A stretch of 13,710 nucleotides of DNA from an uncultured Verrucomicrobiota bacterium. GTDB taxonomy: Bacteria; Verrucomicrobiota; Verrucomicrobiia; Limisphaerales; UBA1096. Below, piece by piece: positions 6,429-12,959 of the stretch (position 1 is the stretch's first letter; each line of letters begins with the position of its first letter). The stretch spans positions 1-13,710 of the forward strand of contig CAJXAU010000015.1 in NCBI GenBank assembly GCA_913050205.1, given 5' to 3'. The translations under genes and the position numbers were made by a program. The notes under the pieces were generated by a model that was not told where the DNA came from, did not search any database, and was given only the letters and a program-made list of their open reading frames with translations.

Positions 6429-7838
6429 TCAGTGGATGACGACCATTTTGGTTTCGGTCATCTCCTCCACTGTGTATTTGGGGCCTTCCTTGCCCATGCC
6501 ACTGTCCTTGAGTCCGCCGTACGGCATGGTCTCGGCGCGCCACGCAGTACCGAAGTTGATATGCAGGTTTCCGCTGTCGACCTCGCGTGCGAAACGGATC
6601 GCCTTGTCGATGTCCTGCGTGAAAACCGCCGCGCTTAGCCCAAAGCGGGTGTCGTTGGCCAGACGAATGGCGTCCTCGATGCTGTCTGCACGTGTCACGC
6701 CAACGGCCGGGCCGAACAGTTCCTCGCAACTCATGCGCATGTCGCCGCGGACGTTGGCCAGCACAGCCGGCTGTATCACCGCGCCATTGCGTTCGCCGCC
6801 GCAACGAAGATCGGCTCCGTCGCGTTGCGCTTGGCCAAGCCACTCCTCCACGCGGCACGCATCGCTCTTGCGTACGAGGGGGCCAATGTTGTTTTGCTCG
6901 TCGAGCTGGTTGCCGGCGGTGAGTTGGCTGACTCTCGCAGTGAGCGCGTCGAGCAGGTCGTCGTGGATGCGTGGTGTGGCGAGGATGCGCTGTGACGAGA
7001 TGCAGACCTGCCCTGCGTTGGCGAAACCGGTCACGGCAACTGCATCGGCCACTTTTTCTGGGTCAGCATCATCGAGCACCACGACCGGGCTGTTCGAGCC
7101 AAGCTCCATTGTGATCCGTTTTAAACCGGCCAGACGGCAGATTTGTTCGCCGACTAAGGCACTGCCTGTGAAGCTGATTTTTCGAACACGCGCGTCATTG
7201 CAGATCGCTGGGCCAAGCGCGGCGCCGGAACCGGTCACACAGGCAATGGCCTCTTTCGGCAGTCCAGCCTCGAGTAATAATTCCACCAGCTTGAGCGAAG
7301 AGAGAGGGGTGTCGGAGGCTGGTTTGAGGAGCACGGCGTTGCCTCCGGCGATCGCTGGCCCGACCTTGTGCGCGACGAGGTTGAGAGGGAAATTGAACGG
7401 GGTGATCGCTGCGACGATTCCGCACGGCACCCGCAGGGTGAAGCCCAGTTTGCCGACACCGCCCGGGGTGGAGTCGAGAGGCACAGTCTCGCCGTGCAGG
7501 CGTCGGGCTTCGTCGGCGGAAAGGTCAATCGTCTCGGTGGCACGTCCGGCCTCAATGCGGCCCTCCGCCAGCACCTTGCCTTCCTCGGTGCTGATGAGGC
7601 GGCCCAATTCCTCCAGCCGGTCGTGCATGAGGGCGGCGGTTTTGCGGAGAATCTCGACGCGCTGATGAGCGGGCATGTTTCGCATGATCTCTGCGCCATT
7701 GGCCAGACCGTCGATGGCAGTCGTGATCTCGGCAGGGGAGGCGTTTGGGACCGTGTCGATGACCGAGCCGTCGAATGGGTTGAGCACCTCGCTCGCCTTG
7801 TGGTGGTCGCGCCATTCGCCGTTGAGAAAATGCTGCAT
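6429..7838 (-). CDS. NAD(P)-dependent aldehyde dehydrogenase
   Basis: Starting at the ATG at 7838 gives 469 residues, normal for the ALDH superfamily. Landmarks in this numbering are Asn149 in TPFNFP (oxyanion hole), Lys172 in LLKPASDTP (cofactor), FTGS near 223-226, the general base Glu245 in ELGSNSP, the catalytic Cys279 in GQVCIS, EELFGP (372-377) with the cofactor-ribose glutamate, and the C-terminal PYGGLKDSGMGKEG. It oxidises an aldehyde to the carboxylate in the cytoplasm. The overall look is of the lactaldehyde / non-phosphorylating glyceraldehyde-phosphate / semialdehyde group, but the substrate is not decidable. The frame stays open upstream to a TTG at 7874, but those 12 codons run through the palindromic repeat and are probably not translated. 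The ATG has only a weak ribosome site. Two palindrome-like copies lie inside the gene (6828 and 7208), in the frame encoding LG(Q/P)A. Confidence 0.92.
   Translation of the reverse strand: MQHFLNGEWRDHHKASEVLNPFDGSVIDTVPNASPAEITTAIDGLANGAEIMRNMPAHQRVEILRKTAALMHDRLEELGRLISTEEGKVLAEGRIEAGRATETIDLSADEARRLHGETVPLDSTPGGVGKLGFTLRVPCGIVAAITPFNFPLNLVAHKVGPAIAGGNAVLLKPASDTPLSSLKLVELLLEAGLPKEAIACVTGSGAALGPAICNDARVRKISFTGSALVGEQICRLAGLKRITMELGSNSPVVVLDDADPEKVADAVAVTGFANAGQVCISSQRILATPRIHDDLLDALTARVSQLTAGNQLDEQNNIGPLVRKSDACRVEEWLGQAQRDGADLRCGGERNGAVIQPAVLANVRGDMRMSCEELFGPAVGVTRADSIEDAIRLANDTRFGLSAAVFTQDIDKAIRFAREVDSGNLHINFGTAWRAETMPYGGLKDSGMGKEGPKYTVEEMTETKMVVIH
6828..6841. repeat. Palindromic element, one mismatch, inside aldehyde dehydrogenase
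   Basis: 13 of 14 bases match the element (the last base is C instead of G). Read on the gene strand it encodes part of EEWLGQAQ, so the frame differs from the RLAKR-encoding copies. It falls in a surface-like linker region of the enzyme near residue 333. Confidence 0.75.
7208..7221. repeat. Palindromic element, one mismatch, inside aldehyde dehydrogenase
   Basis: CGCTGGGCCAAGCG differs by one base from the perfect element and encodes part of AALGPAI near residue 208. The mismatch breaks the self-complementarity of one central pair. This copy might be chance similarity in GC-rich coding sequence. Confidence 0.5.
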
Positions 7839-7857
7839 GCCCGGAGTGTCGTGTCCG

Positions 7858-7871
7858 CGCTTGGCCAAGCG
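7858..7871. repeat. 14-bp palindrome CGCTTGGCCAAGCG, perfect copy 4
   Basis: Perfect copy between the terminator of the oxidoreductase gene and the ATG of the aldehyde dehydrogenase. It lies 5 nt past the T-tract side of the hairpin and 19 nt upstream of the ATG at 7838. It therefore occupies most of the short leader of the downstream gene. Confidence 0.9.
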
Positions 7872-7876
7872 CAATA

Positions 7877-7906
7877 AAAAAGCCCCCGGCTGGGCGAGGG
7901 CTTTTT
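7877..7906 (-). terminator. Intrinsic terminator after the 2-oxoacid oxidoreductase gene
   Basis: AAAAAGCCC (7877-7885) pairs perfectly with GGGCTTTTT (7898-7906) around a 12-nt loop. On the minus strand the hairpin sits about 20 nt after the TAA stop (7926-7928) and continues into a T-run. The A/T arms make it potentially active in both directions. It would end oxidoreductase transcription just before the aldehyde dehydrogenase. Confidence 0.85.
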
Positions 7907-7925
7907 GAATTCGTTGTGCGGGCGG

Positions 7926-10900
7926 TTAACCTTTGGCGGCTTCGACTTCCTCGTTGAGGAGTTCCCAGCCGCGGTTGATCAGGTCGTCGCGGGTGAGGTC
8001 ACCTTTCTCGACTTTTTCGAGGAGTGCCTTTTGAGCGGGGTAATCCTTGTTTTCCACGCCGGCCTTGCTCTGGAGCATGCGCCACGCCTTGCGTCGCTCG
8101 ATGGCGAAGAGGACCATCTGCCGGCTGACGGTGAAGCACTTGAATTTGCCGTCGACCTCGGCCTTGAAGTACACGCCAAAGTCCGGGACGTAGGAGACGT
8201 GATCCTCCTTGAACACGTTCCGATAAGTGACGTCCTGCTGCGTGATGCAGGTGAGCATGTCGTCGATGTGGATGAATTCGCTTGCGCTACTTTCGGGGAT
8301 CGCCTTGAGGTGTTTGCGGAAGCGCGCCTCGGTGATTGCCCAGTGGGCCACGGTGTAGTTGTATTTCTCGCCGGTGGATTTGTATTTGTGCTCCCACCAG
8401 TCGCGTTTGACGGAGGGGTTGCCCTTGAGGTCGAGGCATTCCTGCTGTGTCTCGCCGGCGCGCGGGTTGTACACAAACTCCGGCATGCCGCGGCTGTCGC
8501 GGATGAGCCGCGCCTGGTCGGCCGACATGTGATCCGGCACACCGTGTTCCGGTTGGCAGGTGGTGTAGCACTGGTAAAACGCGGTACCGCGGTACTCGAG
8601 GCCCTCGAGCATGGCGCGGTAGGTTTTGGCGCTGTTGGCCATGGAAACCTGCGCGACGTACGGCGAACCGTGGCCGCTGATGAACGCCTCAGAAACGCTC
8701 TTTTTCTCAACCAACTTGCCCTGTGAAGCGATGCCGAACTGGTTCATGTCGTAACCACCAAGCATATTCGAGCTGTCGGAGTTTTGCCCGCCGGTGTTGG
8801 AGTAGACCTGCGTGTCGAGCATCAGCATCATCACATTGGGTTTGTTTTGGAGCACGACCTTGGAGACGTTTTGAAAACCGATGTCGCCCATTGCTCCGTC
8901 ACCCCCGATGGCCCAGACCTTGGGCAGTTCGCGTATTTCGTCGTCAGTCATCAGTGTGTCGTCCAAGTGGGTGAGACTGAAGTACTCGGCGTGCGAACTG
9001 ACATCGCTCTCGCGACTGAGCAGCGCGTTGGCCAAGCGCTCGGGAACGACGGAGCGGCGCGCGTGGTTGACGATGGCCGCCTCGCTGATTAGCCAACTGA
9101 TCGTGGCGCCATCCTGAAAGAGCGAATTCATCCACGGATATGGGTGCGGGTTGGACGGTGGGGTAGAGCCGTACACGGTGTTGCAGCCGGTGTGTGCGCC
9201 CATGAACATGACACTCATGCCGTTCGGGTGGCGGCCATCGATCGCCTGCAGGTCACGGTGATTAAAGGCGTCCTGTCGGAGTACGGCGCAGAGGGCGTCG
9301 ATGATTTCCTGATCGGAAATCTCGCCGCGCTTGGCCAAGCGCTTGGCTGTATCGTTGTCGTTCTCCCCGCCAAGTCCCATGATTGAGTGGGCGACGGACC
9401 AGGTGAACCATTTGTGTTCCTCCTCGCTGCGGGTCTTGAGTGCCTCGAGCTTGGCCACGCCGTTGTTTTCCAACTCGGTGGCTGCCTCGCGCAGGCGGGC
9501 TGCCTTTTTGTGATAAATGGGACGCATGTAGGCCTCGGTGACCGAGGCGGCGGCGCGCAGAACGCTCTTTTCACCACAACCGGCGCAGGCCCCGTCGCCG
9601 CTGACGAGCGCCTCGTAGTTGCGCCGCACCATGAGATGATTGCGCAGGGCTGCCTCGCGGGAGTTCTCCGGTGTGTCATCGTTGTACAGCCCGAGGAATT
9701 TTTGGCTCGTGTCCGGCAGCAACCGGCTGAATACCTGCGCGGTGGCCAGCTCGGCGTTGAGTTCCGGTGTCTCCCGGGTCATGCGCAGTGCGTCGTGGTC
9801 GCCACAGACCTGAACGCACTCGCCGCAGCCCTTGCAGAGGTCGCTGACAAAAATGGAGAACAGGCCGCCATTGCCGGGTTTCTTTTTCTCAACGCTGCGG
9901 AAGATGGCAGTGACGTCGTTGTAGGCAAGCGGCAACTGGTCAATGATGTTGGTGAACTCGCCGCGTGCCTGCTCGGACACGGCGGTGAGTTGATCGACCT
10001 CGGAGCGGAGGATGTCCTTGAACGGCTCCTTGCCCTTGTTGGCGACGTTTTCGACCATCCGTGCGCGGCAGCGTTCCTCGATGCCCTGCACCTCGTTGAG
10101 CAAAACCTTTTGATCGTTGGAGTTGGTGACGTAGTTGCGGATGGCAGTCACGAGTACGGTACTGACGTCCTGCGCGGTATTCGGCAGGGCGGTGTCCGGG
10201 CAGGCGGTGATGCACTCCATGCATTGGGTGCAGTTTTCCGCGATGTAAACCGGTGTCTCACGACGGGCGACGTACTTGCTCTGAGTCGCGCCGCTCGCTG
10301 AACCCATCATGCCGAGGCTGGCTAGGGCGCCGGCCGGCTGGTGGTAGCCAAGGTCATTGCGGAACTCGGAGTCAAACTTGGCCAAGGTCTGGAACGGCGA
10401 ACGTTCCTGTCCTTCTGGCATGGCACAGCTTGGGCAGCCGCTGCTATCGCAACCGGAGGTGGGTGCCATCTCGATGCCGGAGGCGTTCACCGGGGCCAGC
10501 AGCGGGTTGCGCATGCTGGAGGTGTCTTCGTCCTCGAGTTCACCGATGTTGATTTGTTGCACGCGCTCAAAGCCGCCGATCATGACTTTCATGTTCGACT
10601 CCACCACCGCCTTGCCAAAGCGGCCGAATTTTTTCTCGTACTGCTTGTGGACGATTTCGTGGTACTGCTCCTCGCTGATGTTGTGATCCTTGAGGAAGGT
10701 GGACACCTTGAAAAACGCGCCGAGGAACGAGTTGCCCTGCATGCGCAACTGGAGATCCTCGCGGCTGGTCGCATCGCGTGCGACGTCAAAACCGGGCAGG
10801 ATGAAAATGCGGATGTCGTTGTCCTTGACGAACTGTCGGTGCTTGGCGGGGATGCGCTTCCACGCCTCCTCGGGTGAGTCGCTTGATTCCCAGACGAGAC

Positions 10901-12626
10901 AGCCTCCCTTGTTGATCCCCTCGAGCGGATTGGTGTGGGTGAATGCTTTCGGGTCGCAGCACAGCACCACGTCCACGTGGTTCAACTCGCAGTTCACCTG
11001 AATGCGCTTCGGTGCAACGGTGAGGTAATAGTTCGTGGGAGCGCCCTTTTTTTCCGAGCCGTACTTGGGGTTGGCCATGATGAACAGTTTGTCCTCCAGT
11101 TGGCCGATGTCGTCGTAGGTCGGATTGCGTTCGGAGATGATTTGTCCGAAGTTGCCGATGATCTCACCAAGGTTTTTGCCTGTGGTGATCATGCCCCAAC
11201 CACCGATCGAGTGGAACCGAACCGCGATCGCGCCGTCCGGCAGCAGGGAAGGGCTGTCCTTTGAGATAACGGCATACGGATGGTCGATGCCGAGTGTAAA
11301 ATAAGTTTCGCCATCGTCGGCTCCCAGGCCGTCGGTGCGCTTGGTCTGGCCGGTGGCGAATTCGTACGCTCCCAGCGTGTGCTCGGGCCGAAAATCCCGC
11401 GAACCGATCCCGTAGCTGCCGCGGAAGATGCGCGGGGTTTCCTCGGGGGTGATCGCCGGCAGGTCGCCGCCGAACTGGGCCGCCTCCTGGCCCTTGCCCA
11501 GTGCGGTGCGGATGTCGCGCGCCATGGGGTTATCGCCTGCCAGTGCCTCGTCGGTACGCTCGAGGATGATGACGTTTTTCTTGCCGCGCAGTGCGTTGAT
11601 GATCGCCGCCTCGGGAAAGGGGCGGATGACGTTTAAGTGTATCGAGCCGACCTTGGCGTTGCGTTGTTCGCGGAGATAGTCGCAGGCGGCTTCGATATTC
11701 TCGGCGGCGCAACCAAGTGAGACGAACACCGTGTCGGCATCCTCGGTCATGTATTCGTGGATCAGGCCGTAGCGGCGGCCGGTAAGCTGCGCGAACTCCT
11801 CACTGCACTGCTCGATGAAGCCAAGGATCGGTTCGTTGAAATTGTTGCGCCGGGCCACCACGCCGTTCATGTGGTGTTCCTGATTTTGTACGGGGCCAAG
11901 CAGGACCGGGTTCTTCAGGTCCATCATCTCCGGCACACGTCGGCGCGTCGGGCCGAACAACTCCCGCTGGGCCTCTGTGGGGCAGTCGATCTCTTCGTCC
12001 GGTGCCCCGAGATATTCCCGCAGCAATTCCGCCTCGGGCGCGCGGTAGGTGCGTTCCGAGTGGGTGGTTAACATCCCGTCCTGAATATTCATCCCGGGAT
12101 TGAGTGCCAATTCGTTGACCTTGCGCAGGATGATGGCGGCGTCTGCGGCGTGCTGTGCGTCACGCGCCATCATCATCGTCCATCCCGTATCGAGCGCGGC
12201 ATAAAAATCATCGTGCCCGCAGTGAACGTTGAGCGCGTGCTTGGTCAGTGCTCGTGCACCGACCTCCAGCACCATGGTCGAGAGCTTGCCGGGTGCGTGG
12301 TAATACTGCTCCATCGCATAGGCGAGGCCCTGCCCGGAGGTGAAGTTGACCGTTCGCTTGCCGGTGATCGCAAAGGCGGTCGCTCCACCCTGGGCGGCGT
12401 GTTCGCCTTCACACTCGATCGCGATTTTGGAATTTCCCCAGACATCCAGTTCGCCCATGGCAAAGGCTTCCTGGTAAAGTTCGCCCCCTTCAGTGGATGG
12501 GGTGATGGGGTAGAAAACGCCTCCCTCGGTAATCCGGGTTTCAACAGAACGGGCCACCAACTGGTTGCCGTTTACTGTAACCGGGACGCCGGGATACTTC
12601 GGTTTCGAATCAGGTAGGTTCGACAT
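7926..12626 (-). CDS. Long-form pyruvate:ferredoxin (flavodoxin) oxidoreductase-type 2-oxoacid oxidoreductase
   Basis: The ATG at 12626 gives 1566 residues and has a strong GGAGG site 6 nt upstream; the open frame before it (to 12758) has none. The usual single-chain enzyme has about 1170-1200 residues, so this is an expanded form in the standard domain order. Alpha part: FYPITPSTEGGE (38-49), IECEGEHAA (70-78) and VGARALTKHAL (122-132), including the equivalents of the active-site Thr, Glu and Arg. Gamma part: about 443-690. Ferredoxin-like part: two [4Fe-4S] motifs, C799/802/805/809 and C931/934/937/941. Thiamine-diphosphate part: CAGCGE (1014-1019), HTGCNT (Cys1148), GDGAMGDIG (1242-1250), NTGGQ (1277-1281) and TTCQPEHG (Cys1357). 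The last gives a plausible fourth ligand for the proximal cluster. The reaction is 2-oxoacid plus CoA to acyl-CoA, CO2 and reduced carrier. Pyruvate is likely but not proven. The protein is cytoplasmic. Confidence 0.9.
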   Translation of the reverse strand: MSNLPDSKPKYPGVPVTVNGNQLVARSVETRITEGGVFYPITPSTEGGELYQEAFAMGELDVWGNSKIAIECEGEHAAQGGATAFAITGKRTVNFTSGQGLAYAMEQYYHAPGKLSTMVLEVGARALTKHALNVHCGHDDFYAALDTGWTMMMARDAQHAADAAIILRKVNELALNPGMNIQDGMLTTHSERTYRAPEAELLREYLGAPDEEIDCPTEAQRELFGPTRRRVPEMMDLKNPVLLGPVQNQEHHMNGVVARRNNFNEPILGFIEQCSEEFAQLTGRRYGLIHEYMTEDADTVFVSLGCAAENIEAACDYLREQRNAKVGSIHLNVIRPFPEAAIINALRGKKNVIILERTDEALAGDNPMARDIRTALGKGQEAAQFGGDLPAITPEETPRIFRGSYGIGSRDFRPEHTLGAYEFATGQTKRTDGLGADDGETYFTLGIDHPYAVISKDSPSLLPDGAIAVRFHSIGGWGMITTGKNLGEIIGNFGQIISERNPTYDDIGQLEDKLFIMANPKYGSEKKGAPTNYYLTVAPKRIQVNCELNHVDVVLCCDPKAFTHTNPLEGINKGGCLVWESSDSPEEAWKRIPAKHRQFVKDNDIRIFILPGFDVARDATSREDLQLRMQGNSFLGAFFKVSTFLKDHNISEEQYHEIVHKQYEKKFGRFGKAVVESNMKVMIGGFERVQQINIGELEDEDTSSMRNPLLAPVNASGIEMAPTSGCDSSGCPSCAMPEGQERSPFQTLAKFDSEFRNDLGYHQPAGALASLGMMGSASGATQSKYVARRETPVYIAENCTQCMECITACPDTALPNTAQDVSTVLVTAIRNYVTNSNDQKVLLNEVQGIEERCRARMVENVANKGKEPFKDILRSEVDQLTAVSEQARGEFTNIIDQLPLAYNDVTAIFRSVEKKKPGNGGLFSIFVSDLCKGCGECVQVCGDHDALRMTRETPELNAELATAQVFSRLLPDTSQKFLGLYNDDTPENSREAALRNHLMVRRNYEALVSGDGACAGCGEKSVLRAAASVTEAYMRPIYHKKAARLREAATELENNGVAKLEALKTRSEEEHKWFTWSVAHSIMGLGGENDNDTAKRLAKRGEISDQEIIDALCAVLRQDAFNHRDLQAIDGRHPNGMSVMFMGAHTGCNTVYGSTPPSNPHPYPWMNSLFQDGATISWLISEAAIVNHARRSVVPERLANALLSRESDVSSHAEYFSLTHLDDTLMTDDEIRELPKVWAIGGDGAMGDIGFQNVSKVVLQNKPNVMMLMLDTQVYSNTGGQNSDSSNMLGGYDMNQFGIASQGKLVEKKSVSEAFISGHGSPYVAQVSMANSAKTYRAMLEGLEYRGTAFYQCYTTCQPEHGVPDHMSADQARLIRDSRGMPEFVYNPRAGETQQECLDLKGNPSVKRDWWEHKYKSTGEKYNYTVAHWAITEARFRKHLKAIPESSASEFIHIDDMLTCITQQDVTYRNVFKEDHVSYVPDFGVYFKAEVDGKFKCFTVSRQMVLFAIERRKAWRMLQSKAGVENKDYPAQKALLEKVEKGDLTRDDLINRGWELLNEEVEAAKG
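9025..9038. repeat. Partial palindromic element inside the oxidoreductase gene
   Basis: The 11-nt core TTGGCCAAGCG at 9028-9038 is intact, but the other arm differs (GCG for CGC). On the gene strand it encodes part of ERLANAL, in the same frame as the RLAKR copies. It is a degenerate copy at best. Confidence 0.4.
9328..9341. repeat. 14-bp palindrome CGCTTGGCCAAGCG, perfect copy 5, inside oxidoreductase
   Basis: The only perfect copy that is unambiguously inside a coding sequence. The plus strand continues CGCTTGGC, giving one and a half overlapping units. On the gene strand it encodes AKRLAKRG (residues 1094-1101), within the extra segment that separates CAGCGE from HTGC in the thiamine-diphosphate domain. 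Confidence 0.85.
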
Positions 12627-12630
12627 TGAG

Positions 12631-12638
12631 TTCCTCCG
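12631..12638 (-). promoter_or_regulatory. Ribosome binding site that fixes the oxidoreductase start
   Basis: The minus strand reads CGGAGGAA, with GGAGG 6 nt before the ATG at 12626. This is the clearest Shine-Dalgarno sequence in the window. It supports starting at MSNLPDSK rather than at the 44 codons farther upstream. Confidence 0.85.
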
Positions 12639-12655
12639 TTTACAGCCGGTTTCTT

Positions 12656-12679
12656 TGTTGTTTCCTAGACAAAACAACA
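12656..12679. promoter_or_regulatory. 8-bp inverted repeat in the oxidoreductase leader
   Basis: TGTTGTTT (12656-12663) and AAACAACA (12672-12679) are perfect reverse complements separated by 8 nt. The repeat lies 30-53 nt upstream of the start codon and could be an operator or a 5' UTR hairpin. No known regulator consensus was matched with confidence. Confidence 0.45.
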
Positions 12680-12685
12680 TCGACA

Positions 12686-12702
12686 TTGGTTTTAATAACC
12701 AA
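12686..12702. promoter_or_regulatory. 6-bp inverted repeat TTGGTT-TTAAT-AACCAA
   Basis: A dyad with AT-rich spacer typical of a dimeric HTH regulator site, 60-76 nt upstream of the oxidoreductase start. It could overlap the promoter. The regulator is unknown. Confidence 0.4.
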
Positions 12703-12712
12703 GTCTGTTTCG

Positions 12713-12727
12713 GCTCTTCGCAAGAGC
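12713..12727. promoter_or_regulatory. Inverted repeat GCTCTT-CGC-AAGAGC
   Basis: A perfect 6-bp stem with a 3-nt loop in the oxidoreductase upstream region. No T-tract follows on the minus strand, so it does not look like a terminator. Confidence 0.4.
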
Positions 12728-12771
12728 GGAAGCTAACAATATGCCCATTGACAGGCAACCCCTTTTCCGGC

Positions 12772-12812
12772 TAGTTGTTTAGCCAAGGTACTTTTCTGTA
12801 TTAGAACAACTA
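12772..12812. promoter_or_regulatory. Inverted repeat TAGTTGTT ... AACAACTA
   Basis: Perfect 8-bp arms (12772-12779 and 12805-12812) with a 25-nt spacer. They lie just 3' of the small isomerase-like fragment and upstream of the oxidoreductase. They share the GTTGTT core with the 12656-12679 repeat. The left arm also overlaps a small hairpin, GGCTA (12769-12773) with TAGCC (12780-12784). Confidence 0.35.
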
Positions 12813-12818
12813 ATAACT

Positions 12819-12950
12819 CTATTGCCCTTCCCGGGAGGGTTTCGCGAGTAACTCTTCGACCCCTTTTTTCATTTTCTCCAGCCCCGGCTTGGCGACCTCC
12901 AGCGAGAGCCAGCCGGTGTACCGTTTGAGGCGGTATCGGAACGGGGGCAT
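12819..12950 (-). pseudogene. Short isomerase-like C-terminal fragment (43 aa)
   Basis: An ATG at 12950, 9 nt after the epimerase stop, opens 43 codons ending in TAG at 12819-12821. The peptide reads MPPFRYRLKRYTGWLSLEV, then KPGLEKMKKGVEELLAK. 'YTGWLSLEV' followed by an amphipathic helix is the usual ending of xylose-isomerase-like sugar epimerases, where GYDGW(L/I)S(V/L)E marks the last barrel strand. The rest of a barrel is absent and no Shine-Dalgarno sequence is seen, so this is more likely a remnant of a lost gene than a working one. A genuine small protein remains possible. Confidence 0.4.
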
Positions 12951-12959
12951 GGTGAGAGG

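Noticed and set aside
6391..7665. 424-codon plus-strand frame opposite the aldehyde dehydrogenase
   Set aside because: It is serine/arginine-rich shadow sequence with no family features; the minus-strand enzyme is certain.
7839..7874. TTG-started extension of the aldehyde dehydrogenase
   Set aside because: It runs through the palindromic element directly after a terminator, and orthologue-like sequence begins at MQHFLNGEW.
7926..12758. Full-length 1610-codon frame of the oxidoreductase
   Set aside because: The first 44 codons cover the inverted-repeat leader and lack protein character; the GGAGG site at 12633-12637 points to the start at 12626.
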